This document shows positions 8,824 to 18,225 of a stretch of DNA of 53,221 nucleotides, one piece after another (position 1 is the first letter of the stretch; each line of letters opens with the position of its first letter). A model generated the notes under the pieces. The model saw nothing but the letters and a program-made list of their open reading frames with translations, was not told where the DNA came from and searched no databases. Origin of the DNA: Candidatus Heimdallarchaeota archaeon (GTDB lineage Archaea > Asgardarchaeota > Heimdallarchaeia > Heimdallarchaeales > Heimdallarchaeaceae); assembly GCA_023132955.1 (NCBI GenBank), contig JAGLXK010000068.1, positions 1 to 53,221 on the forward strand, in the 5' to 3' direction. The position numbers were made by a program, and so were the translations under genes.

Positions 8824-10164
8824 ATGACATATACACCCACACATTTAGCTGTACAAGGTATTATTGTATGGTTATTATTATCAAAGAAGAATAAGGCATA
8901 CTACAAAGAACATAGGTGGGAGTTTATACTTATTAATCTTGTAGCAGTTCTCCCCGATATAGATTTACTTATTGGATATCACAGGTCTTACACGCACAGC
9001 TTGATTCTTCCCACATTCATTCTTTTCAGTATGCTAGTAATAGATAAGATCAATAAAGACGCAAGTCCAATAGAATCAGCAACTCATAAGATTGTAAGAT
9101 TTGTTAAATTAGCTTCACTGATGTGGATAATTCATATCTTCCTAGACCTAAGCTGGGGACCACTTATGTTATTCTGGCCTTTAGATAATAATCTGTATGA
9201 TCTTTCAGTTTATCTTAGATTCAGAAACGAAGCATGGTTGTTCTTTCCATTGACCTTTGTTGGTCTGATTCCAGATTGGTCGATTTATTCCATGACTGAA
9301 GGGCAAAGGATGTTTTTCATAGATCTGTCTCAAGAAGAACTTCAATCAATTTATGGAGAATTTCTGGATTTATACATCGCTCAGTTCACATTTCATGTTC
9401 TCTTATTTATTGTATGGATGTTAGTGATCCTATTTCCAGCATTCAGAAGAAAGAAAAAGAAACCAGTAGAAGACCGGAAGAAATTATATGCAAATTTAAA
9501 AGCAACGTGGAGTTTGATAAAGAGACAACTCACACTCTTTGGAATATTTCTAATATTCTTAGGCTTAATGCTAGGACCAATAATCGGTTTGAATAGATCT
9601 ATTGATTATGAAATTTCATATGAATACAAGAGTACGCAATCACTCTTTGATCCAACTCTGGGTATAGCTTTTGCGAATAAACCTCAAGCTACTACTTTAG
9701 TTAATTTTAGCAGTGAAACAGGTCTTGTTGATTATAATGTTACAGTCCTAACTTCCACCAATGATACTTTCATAAGCTTTTTTGATAATTTTGAAAATTT
9801 GACGAATAACTACTATGATAAAAATATCACCTATGAACAGATGATTGCTTCTTATTCAATCATAACTAATCAAGCAAAAGGTGAAAGTATTTTCGAGTCT
9901 AGACTAATTGGAGACGAAATAGCTTCTGGCATCCTTATAGCCATGAACGAAACTGAGGAAGAAGAAACAGTTTTCTTAATTACATTTGTAGATGAGTGGA
10001 ACACAACTGAATCTTTCATTTATGAAGCTAGAATTGTTATAAATTATGTTATACATAGAAAACAAGCAGTTATAGAAGGAGGAATATTGAGTGGGATTGG
10101 ATTAGCTATAATTATTGTAGACCAAATAATCGCACTTAGAAAGAGTAAGAAAACTAAATCATGA
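8824..10164 (+). CDS. YdjM-like membrane-bound metal-dependent hydrolase with extended C-terminal region
   Basis: Integral membrane protein of the YdjM/DUF457 type. The N-terminal half has the family signature THLAVQG, PDID, and HRSYTHS (about residue 58), the metal-site-like His/Asp cluster, plus several membrane helices; HIFLDLSW follows at about 102. Unlike the short family members at 37497 and 43198, this 446-residue version continues after a basic loop (RRKKKKP) into another helix (about 240-260), an outside-facing domain of about 160 residues rich in Asn and Thr, and a final helix with a basic tail. The physiological substrate of the family is unknown. It is divergent from mcm and overlaps the convergent VWA gene by six bases. 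Confidence 0.7.
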   Translation: MTYTPTHLAVQGIIVWLLLSKKNKAYYKEHRWEFILINLVAVLPDIDLLIGYHRSYTHSLILPTFILFSMLVIDKINKDASPIESATHKIVRFVKLASLMWIIHIFLDLSWGPLMLFWPLDNNLYDLSVYLRFRNEAWLFFPLTFVGLIPDWSIYSMTEGQRMFFIDLSQEELQSIYGEFLDLYIAQFTFHVLLFIVWMLVILFPAFRRKKKKPVEDRKKLYANLKATWSLIKRQLTLFGIFLIFLGLMLGPIIGLNRSIDYEISYEYKSTQSLFDPTLGIAFANKPQATTLVNFSSETGLVDYNVTVLTSTNDTFISFFDNFENLTNNYYDKNITYEQMIASYSIITNQAKGESIFESRLIGDEIASGILIAMNETEEEETVFLITFVDEWNTTESFIYEARIVINYVIHRKQAVIEGGILSGIGLAIIIVDQIIALRKSKKTKS

Positions 10165-11115
10165 AACTAGTTTGGTAGTTAATTCTACTAGATCGGAATT
10201 ATGATTCAATTCAACCATCTTTACATTTGGTAGAGAAACGATTTCATCAACAAAAGAAACTCGTCTGTATGTTCTTGCATAAACTATTCTTAAATCTGGA
10301 ATACGTTGAATAATTGGGAGCGGATTTTTTCCTATAGTTCTCTCAAGGTCACTAATGATATAGATGATTTTTTCTCTTGATGAGCTATCTTTCAGCTGTT
10401 TTGTGGCCAATTGTAAGGCTTTATCTAAATCTGTTTTTCCTCCACTTTCAATATTCAAAATTAGTTCTACTAGTTCTTCAGGTGGGATTCTCTTAGACAT
10501 AGGCTTTAACAATTGAGCTTCTGAATCAAATTCTATTATTGCAAAGTTGTCTCGTTTAACTGAAAGTGACAAAACTGAAGCCATCAAAACAATCTGATGG
10601 ATTAACTGTAAAACACTAAGACTTTTGTCAATACAAATAACAATACTTTTCTTTCTTTTTGAAGGTTCTTTGACTACTATACAATCATAGTCTGGAACTT
10701 GCTTTCCACTACTCAACATTTTCTCAAAAGTCATTTCAATTTCCCAAGAATCACCTGGTTGATAATTTACATATCTAGAAACAGAAGATGAAATCCCCCG
10801 TCTGAAAATAGTTTTAGCTTTTTCTGTTATGAATGGTATAAGTTTCTCTAGAAGTTTCTTGCGAATATTATAATTAAGATGCTTTTTTGTTCTAGAATAT
10901 AGTTGAATTAAATCTTCTCCAGTAAGATTGTCTAACATTTGATCAGTTAATTCAATTTTATTAAGTATTTTAGCAGCAATCATGGGGTAATTGGTCGCAA
11001 TAAGTCTTAAACCCTCCAGATTACTTTCCTTTGCAGCTCTTTCAGCTAATTCAATAATACGTGCCATATTATCTTCTTTTTTACCAAGTTCAAGATGAAT
11101 CTCGTTAATAGTCAT
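10159..11115 (-). CDS. VWA-domain protein (CoxE/MoxR-partner type)
   Basis: Has a helical N-terminal part (about 1-140) and a von Willebrand A domain (about 150-318) with the metal-ion-dependent adhesion site DKSLS, the Thr of GGKTDLDKAL and the Asp of IISDLE. VWA proteins encoded next to MoxR-type AAA+ ATPases act with them as a chaperone pair that remodels or inserts metal into client proteins. The MoxR gene lies 65 bases upstream on the same strand, so they form one unit. No client is evident nearby. No signal peptide or membrane helix is visible, so it should be cytosolic. Confidence 0.85.
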   Translation of the reverse strand: MTINEIHLELGKKEDNMARIIELAERAAKESNLEGLRLIATNYPMIAAKILNKIELTDQMLDNLTGEDLIQLYSRTKKHLNYNIRKKLLEKLIPFITEKAKTIFRRGISSSVSRYVNYQPGDSWEIEMTFEKMLSSGKQVPDYDCIVVKEPSKRKKSIVICIDKSLSVLQLIHQIVLMASVLSLSVKRDNFAIIEFDSEAQLLKPMSKRIPPEELVELILNIESGGKTDLDKALQLATKQLKDSSSREKIIYIISDLERTIGKNPLPIIQRIPDLRIVYARTYRRVSFVDEIVSLPNVKMVELNHNSDLVELTTKLVS

Positions 11116-11180
11116 TCGACCAGCGTTTGATGGGAAAGTAAGAAACGGTTCATCCCCTACAATGGATGATGTAAGGTCAC

Positions 11181-12074
11181 CTAGTCTTCTTTTTTTCGTG
11201 TAATCCTATTATCGTCATATTTAGATAAGACTTTAGAGATGATTTCTTCTATTATCTTTACTTCGCTTTTTCTACTGGATGTTTTACATCTAATCTTCCG
11301 AGAATGAACAGATATAGCTCGCTCAATAAGTTCAATCTCATCTATTTTTTCATTTGCTCTAAAGAGATGTACCAATTGTATTGCTCCGCGAACAGTTGAG
11401 CCATATTCAAGCTCAGGATGATTAAGTGAAGCTTCAACAATCTCACATGATATTCGAATTAGAAAGTTGTCTGTGCTAGATGTTCGAAGTTTTACAATTT
11501 CGATCATTTCTTCTAAAGGTTGATGAGTAACACTAATCCAAATGCAACGATCGTAGAATGCTTTTGGTAAAGGATTTGTAGCTACAGTATCGTGAGGGTT
11601 ATAGGTGAAAACGGGTATGAAACCTTTTTGTGCTTTGATTTCTCCTAGCTGAGGTATTGTTATCAATTTTTCATCCAAAGCTGTTAATACTGCATTAATA
11701 GTTTCAGAAGGTGCTCGATTAACTTCGTTATAGAAAAATAATCCTCCTTCTTCCATTGCCTCAGTTAAAGGTCCTGAAATGAATGTATCTCTAGAAAAAC
11801 CCTTTTCTAACACAAGAGGAGGGTCATACCATCCCTTCAGTTTAATAGAGGTTAAACTATCATCACCATCCACTCTAATGAACGGTCTCTCAAGACTCTC
11901 TGCTAAAGCTTTAGCCATCTCTGTTTTTCCAGTTCCAACTGGACCTTCAATAATAGTTGGTAAATCCTTTTCAATAGCTCTAACCATCATTTTTAGCTCT
12001 TTCTTTCGCCCAATGATGAGTTTTGACATTTTATCTAGAACTTCTTTTGAAACCTGACTTCCTTTAGACATCAA
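11181..12074 (-). CDS. MoxR-family AAA+ ATPase
   Basis: AAA+ chaperone-like ATPase. Walker A is GPVGTGKTEMAKAL (about residue 39), Walker B is GGLFFYNEVNR with the MoxR-typical NEVNRA, sensor 1 is FTYNP and an arginine finger region (FYDRCIWISV) follows; the C-terminal lid is helical. At 297 residues it is a normal family member. Encoded directly upstream of the VWA partner at 10159. The start could be either of two adjacent ATGs (MMSKGSQVS). Confidence 0.9.
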   Translation of the reverse strand: MMSKGSQVSKEVLDKMSKLIIGRKKELKMMVRAIEKDLPTIIEGPVGTGKTEMAKALAESLERPFIRVDGDDSLTSIKLKGWYDPPLVLEKGFSRDTFISGPLTEAMEEGGLFFYNEVNRAPSETINAVLTALDEKLITIPQLGEIKAQKGFIPVFTYNPHDTVATNPLPKAFYDRCIWISVTHQPLEEMIEIVKLRTSSTDNFLIRISCEIVEASLNHPELEYGSTVRGAIQLVHLFRANEKIDEIELIERAISVHSRKIRCKTSSRKSEVKIIEEIISKVLSKYDDNRITRKKED

Positions 12075-12140
12075 ATTAATATAAAGAAGGAGAAATTAAA
12101 ACTCTTGTTGTGCGTGTTTTAAAAGAAAAAAAGGATCGAG

Positions 12141-13520
12141 TCATTGTATTTTATGAAAACAATTCCGTTCTACATAGACATTAATTTTTCCATCATCTTT
12201 GATTTCAAATGTAATAGGTGTTTTATTCCCAAAAGAATAAAAGTAAAATTTATTGTCTGAAATTCGCAAATCTTCAGGTATGAGTGTATATTTGAGTATA
12301 TTTGAACCTGATTTAAATTCAGCAATAAGGATGCCATTCTCGATGAATACCTTAATTTTATTTAATCCTTTATAGTTTACATATTCTCCAGAAAATTGTT
12401 CCATTTTTCTTTGTATATTAAAGAATGGGATAACTTCTTCTGGATTTTTATCAAGAAGCAAACTCAATACCGTCTGAGATATCAGAGCACCTGGACTATT
12501 ACCAACATTAGCTGCAGATACAACCCCGATATTGAGTTCAGGAATGAATGCAAAATGTGCACTTGATAAACCTGTAGAACCACCATGAGATATGAGTTTA
12601 TATCCGAGAAAGTCTTCTGAAATAGCTAGACCAAAGCCATATCCACTTCTTCCCCAGTAGACTGAAGGTGTGTTTATATGAATTGCGAACATCTCATCAA
12701 GTGATTTAGAATTAATGATTTGGGTGTCTTCAAACTTACCTTTATTCAGGAGCATGAAAAGAAAATTAGTAAATTCGTTGACTGAACTAAGCAGTCCTCC
12801 TGCAGCGTAAATAAATTGGTCAAAAGGATGCGTTTTGACTATAGGTTTATCTTCCTCGGCAAGGTATGCAGTCATTTTATCTTCGTCTTTCTCAAATATT
12901 TCTTCAAGAAAGGTTGATCTGTGCATCCTAAGTGGTTTCAAAATAAACTCTGTTACATACTCTTCATACTTCAAACCACTAATTGATTCTATTATCTCTC
13001 CCAGTAGAGTAAACCCAGAATTAAAGTAGAAATATCTTCTTTCAGGTTCATCAGCAACTTCCTCTTTAGCTCCGTTAATGAATGTATAGAAATCATCTTT
13101 GCTTGCAAAAGGTACCCAAGTTTCTTCAGTTGGTGCATGACGTGAGATAAGAACTGATGCAGAACCTAAATCTGGAATTCCAGATGAGTGTGACATCAAA
13201 TGACGAATTAGTACAGGTTTATCCTCCACCCCTAATTTGAAAGGAATGTGTTTTTTCACTGGATCATCAATGGATAATTTTCCTTTTTCTGCTAGTTGCA
13301 TTATTGCCAAACAAGTTAATGCTTTAGTACATGAACCAATACCATAAAGAGTATCGGGACTTGTAGGCAGATTTTTTGAAATATCTTTAGCTCCAAATCC
13401 TTTTGAATATATTACATTTTGATCCTTAATTATCGCGATACTCAAACCCGGAATTTTTGTTTTCTGCATAACACTTGTTATTTTTTGTTCAAGTTCTTCC
13501 CACATATTATTGTTAGACAT
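12141..13520 (-). CDS. Serine hydrolase of the class C beta-lactamase/penicillin-binding-like family
   Basis: Belongs to the beta-lactamase/DD-peptidase fold family found in many archaea that lack peptidoglycan. Catalytic motifs are SCTK (SxxK, in YGIGSCTKALTCLA, about residue 67), YFNSG (YxN, about 172) and HGG (SHGGSTGLSS, about 320). A C-terminal beta-rich domain of about 100 residues (from about 360) matches the lipocalin-like tail seen in such hydrolases. No signal peptide is seen, so it is probably cytosolic. The natural substrate is likely an ester or amide; it cannot be named from sequence. Confidence 0.87.
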   Translation of the reverse strand: MSNNNMWEELEQKITSVMQKTKIPGLSIAIIKDQNVIYSKGFGAKDISKNLPTSPDTLYGIGSCTKALTCLAIMQLAEKGKLSIDDPVKKHIPFKLGVEDKPVLIRHLMSHSSGIPDLGSASVLISRHAPTEETWVPFASKDDFYTFINGAKEEVADEPERRYFYFNSGFTLLGEIIESISGLKYEEYVTEFILKPLRMHRSTFLEEIFEKDEDKMTAYLAEEDKPIVKTHPFDQFIYAAGGLLSSVNEFTNFLFMLLNKGKFEDTQIINSKSLDEMFAIHINTPSVYWGRSGYGFGLAISEDFLGYKLISHGGSTGLSSAHFAFIPELNIGVVSAANVGNSPGALISQTVLSLLLDKNPEEVIPFFNIQRKMEQFSGEYVNYKGLNKIKVFIENGILIAEFKSGSNILKYTLIPEDLRISDNKFYFYSFGNKTPITFEIKDDGKINVYVERNCFHKIQ

Positions 13521-13693
13521 AAATCTACTTCCCTGTTTTCTATATTTAAGTGATTAGCAATTATAATGAATTATTAAAAGTTTTTAGCTGATTCTGTCAT
13601 ATTTAGAAGATTCATCGATAACCTTTCGCTCTCTAATACACTATAATCCATGTTGATAGTAACTATAGATTCAATAGTACTCTATTCAGGCTT

Positions 13694-13713
13694 GGTTAGA
13701 AATAACCGAAACG
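13694..13713. other. Small hairpin with GAAA loop
   Basis: TTGGTTA-GAAA-TAACCGA forms a seven-pair stem, one pair a wobble, closed by a GNRA tetraloop. It lies in the 233-base gap between the serine hydrolase (start 13520) and the end of the MFS transporter (13754). No U-rich tract follows on the minus strand, so it is not a typical terminator; its role is unknown and it may be chance. Confidence 0.25.
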
Positions 13714-13753
13714 GAAATAGAAAAGAAAAAATAATGTGAAGGGTTGGTAGTTA

Positions 13754-15187
13754 TTATGCTGCTACCATCCCATCTTCTTTTAGTATGCTTTTAGAGGGTT
13801 TAACAAAGAGTATTACAATTAGTCCTGCTATCATAATGAGGCCTACAACACCAACAGCTAGAGCATAAGTAACATTCATATCCCAATTGGCACCTTCTGG
13901 ACTACTTAATGCAATAATAGCTGCCCAAATGATTGGTCCAATAGATGCAGAAACTTTACCAGATAATTTACTGAAACCCATATATTCACCAAACTTCTCT
14001 TTAGGTGCAAGTTCAATAACCATATATCTTTGAGCAACCCAAGTTCCTCCTAAAGCAGGTCCAGCTAAAATCCCCATCAGTAAAACCATGATAAATGGAA
14101 AAGACCAGACGTTCCCTTCAGCACCGCCAAGCATTTCAGGAACTGCAATTGGAGACCAGATCATTGAAGCAACGATCGATATAACCAGAGCAATTATCCA
14201 GAAACCACAGACCATGATAAAAGTTGCTTTTGCACCTTTTTTATCAGCGAATATTCCTACAGGATACGTAAATATGACAGCTGATATAGTGGCGATAATG
14301 ATAAAGTAGTTTGCAAAACTATAGTCCATACCCATTCCATCAGTCACTATAAGAATCATTTTGATAATAACTACGTTTGCTACTTCAACTATTAGGAAAT
14401 ATCCAATGATAAATTTGAACATCTCTCTGTGTTGTCTAATATCTCTAAATGTAGTTCCTAATTGTTTGAAGGATCCTTTTACAACTTGCTTCATAGGGGG
14501 TGTCTCACCTTTCTTCTTTCTCTCTTTTACGAAAAAGAATGGTAGTGCAAATATTAGAAAAATTCCCATTGCAATTACATAAGTCCACCATTCATCTAGA
14601 TAGCCAAACTTAACCCATCCTTCATCAGGATTACTTCTAGGCGATCCCCAAATACTTGATAGAACTAACATTGCGGCAATACCAATTATTGTTCCCAAGT
14701 AACCAAAAGCTACTCCAAAACCTCCAACTTTTCCAGCATGTTTTGGTGCTGCAATAAATGGTAACATCGAATCATAGAAAGCAAGACTCCACTGATATGC
14801 CATGTTTGCAATCACATAGAATAATAGAACCAACCAAAGGCTTTGAAATATACCTAATAGACTTGCAAAAATCAGTATAATTCCAGTTAGAACGATTACG
14901 AAAGGCTTTCGTTTGCCTGCATAATCACTTAAAGCTCCGGCTATTGGCATTCCAATTGCAATAATTATTTGCATGACCATTACAACTGTAGCGAAAATGA
15001 ATTCTGATTTCGCATAGGTAAAACCGTGTACTCTTTGACCAATAATAAGGACATATTGATTTATAATTAATGAAACTATTATCATAGAATAAACAGTGTT
15101 AGCAAGGTCATACAAAGACCAAATAAAGACATTCTTTAAGGAAGTCTTAGTTTCTAATTCAACCTCTTCTTCAAAAACTTCAGACAT
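13754..15187 (-). CDS. MFS transporter, UMF1/Atg22-like
   Basis: Twelve predicted membrane helices in 477 residues. The N-terminus FIWSLYDLANTVYSMII is the hallmark of the UMF1/Atg22 branch of the major facilitator superfamily, and the loop DYAGKRKPF is the MFS motif A after helix 2. Yeast Atg22 exports amino acids from the vacuole; prokaryotic members are poorly studied, so the substrate is unknown. It lies downstream of the deacetylase-like gene (57-base gap, same strand), which suggests but does not prove a shared transcript. Confidence 0.85.
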   Translation of the reverse strand: MSEVFEEEVELETKTSLKNVFIWSLYDLANTVYSMIIVSLIINQYVLIIGQRVHGFTYAKSEFIFATVVMVMQIIIAIGMPIAGALSDYAGKRKPFVIVLTGIILIFASLLGIFQSLWLVLLFYVIANMAYQWSLAFYDSMLPFIAAPKHAGKVGGFGVAFGYLGTIIGIAAMLVLSSIWGSPRSNPDEGWVKFGYLDEWWTYVIAMGIFLIFALPFFFVKERKKKGETPPMKQVVKGSFKQLGTTFRDIRQHREMFKFIIGYFLIVEVANVVIIKMILIVTDGMGMDYSFANYFIIIATISAVIFTYPVGIFADKKGAKATFIMVCGFWIIALVISIVASMIWSPIAVPEMLGGAEGNVWSFPFIMVLLMGILAGPALGGTWVAQRYMVIELAPKEKFGEYMGFSKLSGKVSASIGPIIWAAIIALSSPEGANWDMNVTYALAVGVVGLIMIAGLIVILFVKPSKSILKEDGMVAA

Positions 15188-15244
15188 AGGATTTGAAATA
15201 AAACAGATATTTAAAAACTATTCCCATCTTAAAAAGCAGTTTTT

Positions 15245-16297
15245 TCAAAATCTCCAATGAGCAATTAAGGCCTTTCTAACCTGTTTCAACATGCTAGCAG
15301 TATGTTCAGAAGTTTCAGTTTCTTCTAATTTATCTAAGATGTATGGTCTGTTTCCAAGCAAACCTAACATAAATTTTGAAGTTACGTCTTCTAATTGATC
15401 AAGTTTGTATCCACCTTCTAAAGTGCAAGCAATTTTACCTTCGCAACATTCTTGTGCAATTTCATTAAGAAGGTAACCTGCAGCATAAAACGCATTTGAT
15501 CCAACACTCATAACGCCAACAGGATCTCCAGCTAAAGAATCAAAACCAACAGAAACGAGAATAAATTCAGGTTTGTATTGTCTAACTATATTCAGTGAAA
15601 AAATCAGTGCTTTCAACCAATCCATGCTTTTTATTCCCGGTAATAAAGCAACATTAACATTATACCCCTTTCCTTCAACAACACCTATTTCAGTAGGAAA
15701 ACCAGATCCAGGATAAGAGTAATTAGGATGGGCGTGCAAAGAGAGGTAAAAAACATCCTTACGGTGATAGAAAATATGAGAGGTTCCATTCCCAAAATGA
15801 TGATCGATGTCGATAATAGCTATGCGATTATAACCTTTGTATTGAATTAACCACTCTGCAGCTATAGCCACATTGTTGAAATAACAGAAACCTCCTGCTG
15901 AATTAAACTCAGCATGATGGCCCGGTGGGCGAACAACTGCGAAACTTCTCTGAGCTTTATTTTGATCTACTAAGTCTACAGCTTGTTTGGTTGCACCAGC
16001 TGATAACTTTGCAATTTCAAAAGTATGTTCATTAAGAGTTGTGTCAATAGTAATCGCACCTCCTCCAGCTTGAGAAATTGCTCGGATCTTAGCTAAATGA
16101 TCTGGGACATGGACAGACAGAATATTTTCTTCTTCTATTGGTTCAGGATCAAAAAAATCAATAGAATACTTAGATTCTTTTTTTATCTTTGTGAATGCTT
16201 TCATCATCTCATCTAGCCTAAGGGGGGATTCTGGATGAGCTCTATCCATATCGTGTTTTTTGAATAAATCTGAATATATTACTGCTAAATCGAGCAT
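15245..16297 (-). CDS. Histone deacetylase superfamily enzyme (AcuC/acetylpolyamine amidohydrolase-like)
   Basis: Zinc-dependent deacetylase fold. Catalytic signatures are RPPGHHAEF (tandem His), GGFCYFNNVAIAA, DIDHHFGNGT (zinc Asp and His), the second zinc Asp in SVGFDSLAGDP, and GGY near the C-terminus. At 350 residues it is a stand-alone catalytic domain. Substrates in archaea may be acetyl-lysine proteins, polyamines or small acetyl amides; the sequence does not decide. Divergent from carS across a 122-base promoter region. Confidence 0.9.
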   Translation of the reverse strand: MLDLAVIYSDLFKKHDMDRAHPESPLRLDEMMKAFTKIKKESKYSIDFFDPEPIEEENILSVHVPDHLAKIRAISQAGGGAITIDTTLNEHTFEIAKLSAGATKQAVDLVDQNKAQRSFAVVRPPGHHAEFNSAGGFCYFNNVAIAAEWLIQYKGYNRIAIIDIDHHFGNGTSHIFYHRKDVFYLSLHAHPNYSYPGSGFPTEIGVVEGKGYNVNVALLPGIKSMDWLKALIFSLNIVRQYKPEFILVSVGFDSLAGDPVGVMSVGSNAFYAAGYLLNEIAQECCEGKIACTLEGGYKLDQLEDVTSKFMLGLLGNRPYILDKLEETETSEHTASMLKQVRKALIAHWRF

Positions 16298-16313
16298 TCT
16301 AGTTTTATGTACA

Positions 16314-16404
16314 TCAACTCTAAATTAAGGCTTTTGTATGACAAACAAGACAAATTTATCTGAAATATTCTTCAGTATATTTTATATATCATTAACAGAG
16401 TTGA
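16314..16404. promoter_or_regulatory. Divergent promoter region with separated inverted repeat
   Basis: Between the deacetylase gene and carS, TCAACTCT (16314-16321) and AGAGTTGA (16397-16404) are perfect 8-base inverted copies, each close to one of the two starts. A strong AT-rich box (ttttatatatc, about 16379-16390) is placed 30-40 bases before carS. The two half-sites could bind one regulator controlling both genes; this is inference. Confidence 0.35.
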
Positions 16405-16419
16405 AGTGATGTTCCAAAA

Positions 16420-16965
16420 ATGTCCTTTGTTGAATTCTTATTAGATGTTGGCTTAGCTTTTCTATTCGCAGCTCCCATAATGATTTCCAATGCTGCTCCC
16501 GCTTTACTTGGTGGTGGTTTTCCAGTTGATTTTTACAAGAATTTCTTCGATGGAAAGAGAATTTTAGGTGATCATAAAACTATACAGGGGTTAATAACTG
16601 GAATATTAAGTGGGTTGTTTGCTAGCATTGTAGTCTTCTATCTGGTACATGACCTTATGATTCTAAGATATGGGGGAATTGGTTTACAGTACCCTATGTG
16701 GATAGGATTAGTAATGGGTTGGGGAAGTAACTTTGGAGACATGTTCGGTTCTTTTATTAAAAGACGGATAAACATTCAATCTGGTGGGAGTTTTCCTGTA
16801 TTTGACCAATCTGGATATATTCTATTTGGTTTGCTGTGGAGTTGGCCTATCTTCAAGGTTATGCCTTGGCAATTTATTGTAACAATACTGATTATTGCTC
16901 CACTTCTTCATCTTGGAGCGAACGTTCTAGCCTATAAAGTAGGAGCGAAATCTGTTCCATGGTGA
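16420..16965 (+). CDS. carS: CDP-archaeol synthase
   Basis: Membrane enzyme that transfers CMP from CTP to unsaturated archaetidic acid (2,3-bis-geranylgeranylglyceryl phosphate), the step before polar head-group attachment in archaeal lipid synthesis. The 181-residue protein has the CarS/DUF46 signature: NAAPALLGGGFPVDF, DGKRILGDHKTIQG (residues about 40-55), a GWGSNFGDMFGSFIKRR stretch resembling the CDP-alcohol/CdsA active region, and DQSGYILFG. About five membrane helices. It marks the organism as having ether lipids. Confidence 0.94.
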   Translation: MSFVEFLLDVGLAFLFAAPIMISNAAPALLGGGFPVDFYKNFFDGKRILGDHKTIQGLITGILSGLFASIVVFYLVHDLMILRYGGIGLQYPMWIGLVMGWGSNFGDMFGSFIKRRINIQSGGSFPVFDQSGYILFGLLWSWPIFKVMPWQFIVTILIIAPLLHLGANVLAYKVGAKSVPW

Positions 16966-17050
16966 TTAGATTTCTCTATCTGATAGCCATTAAGTAAAAT
17001 TTATATGTAATTTGAAGAAGTTATTCATATAAATTGACAAGTAGTTTTAA

Positions 17051-17380
17051 ATGAGCTCCAATTCAAGAAATCGAGAGTGCACGCTAACTTGTCGATCCTT
17101 TTTTTGCAGCAAAAAAATGCTGAGGATTGTTAAAAAGAACGAGCAAAAAACTTTTTTCTGCGCTATGGATGATGATTCTGAATGTTTAGGGTACATGTGC
17201 AATTATGCTGAGTGTCGAGAAAGAAAAATGGGTGATTCTGGATTGTGTCTAAAACCAATGAAAACTCAACCACAAAAACCTAAACGGGACCAATATTCTA
17301 AGTATGACTATGTTAATCAAAAAGACTTAGATGACAAACTTAGAAAGAAACTATCAAAAAATTACAAATGGGATGGATAG
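17051..17380 (+). CDS. Cys-rich small protein, unknown function
   Basis: Encodes 109 residues with ten Cys in the first two thirds (C10, C14, C19, then FFCAM, SECLGYMC, AEC and GLC), followed by a Lys/Gln/Pro-rich basic tail. The Cys pattern suggests metal binding, but no named zinc-finger class fits. It begins 86 bases after carS, and the KaiC-like gene follows 53 bases after its stop, same strand. I do not recognise a family. Confidence 0.65.
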   Translation: MSSNSRNRECTLTCRSFFCSKKMLRIVKKNEQKTFFCAMDDDSECLGYMCNYAECRERKMGDSGLCLKPMKTQPQKPKRDQYSKYDYVNQKDLDDKLRKKLSKNYKWDG

Positions 17381-17433
17381 GAGCAGTAGATTTTAATATC
17401 TGAAAAATCACATATTTGAATAGAATAATTGAG

Positions 17434-18225
17434 ATGAATTTTATGTTTTCACCAAGTTCTAGTACTGGAGAAAAGAAATTGTTTACTTTTGGTATTCCCA
17501 CTCTAGATGAAATTCTAGGTGGTGGAATTCTTGCAGGTTCTAATGTTCTTATTGAAGACGAAATTGGAGCAGAAGCAGATCCGTTTGTTCTTCACTTCCT
17601 ATCAGAAGGTCTAAGATCAGGCGAGTATGGGTATATTTTTTCAACAGAACATCCATATGAATATTACAATGAGATCATGACAGGGATAGGTGTAAATCCT
17701 GATATGTTAGATGCAACTGGGAGATTAAAATTTATTGATGCTTTTAGTAATCCCTTTGGTTATACAGATATCAAAACTAGTCATGAATATGCAATTAATG
17801 ATTTAGGTAAGCCTAGAGAGATAAACGAGACTATAAGAAGATCGTTTTTGCATGTGCAGAATCAAAAGGTGTTAAAAAGAGGAATAGTTGTTTCCTTATC
17901 TTCGATTATTTATGCAGCAGATGAAAGTAAAAATGTCATTTTTTCCTTCTTACAAAACAGGTTGGCAGCAAACAAAAAGGAAGGGTCAGTAACTGTCTTT
18001 ACTCTACATTATGATGCTCATGATCCCCTCCTAGTAAGAGCAATTGAACATAATTGCGATGTTACAATCAGAGTTTCCAAATCAAAAACTAAGGCAGATA
18101 AACCAATTACAGAGGTTAGAGTTATAAATGTGAAGGGCAAACCTGAACTAGCTGGAGAACCAATCTTGTTTGAGTTTATTAGTGGAAAAATACTCCCATA
18201 TTATGAAGAAGAAGAGACGTTCTAA
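17434..18225 (+). CDS. KaiC/RadA-like protein with degenerate P-loop
   Basis: RecA-superfamily protein of the KaiC/GvpD type: FGIPTLDEILGGGILAGSNV is the usual lead-in to the Walker A loop, and FLSEGLRSGEYGYIFSTEHP follows as in KaiC. The loop itself, normally GxxGxGKT, reads EDEIGAEADPF, with no Gly-Lys-Thr, and the Walker B strand (RGIVVSLSSI) lacks its Asp. It is therefore predicted not to hydrolyse ATP, and may be a regulatory or structural paralogue. I chose ATG 17434 over an upstream TTG at 17416; ATG 17443 is also possible. It overlaps the convergent kinase gene by four bases. Confidence 0.75.
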   Translation: MNFMFSPSSSTGEKKLFTFGIPTLDEILGGGILAGSNVLIEDEIGAEADPFVLHFLSEGLRSGEYGYIFSTEHPYEYYNEIMTGIGVNPDMLDATGRLKFIDAFSNPFGYTDIKTSHEYAINDLGKPREINETIRRSFLHVQNQKVLKRGIVVSLSSIIYAADESKNVIFSFLQNRLAANKKEGSVTVFTLHYDAHDPLLVRAIEHNCDVTIRVSKSKTKADKPITEVRVINVKGKPELAGEPILFEFISGKILPYYEEEETF

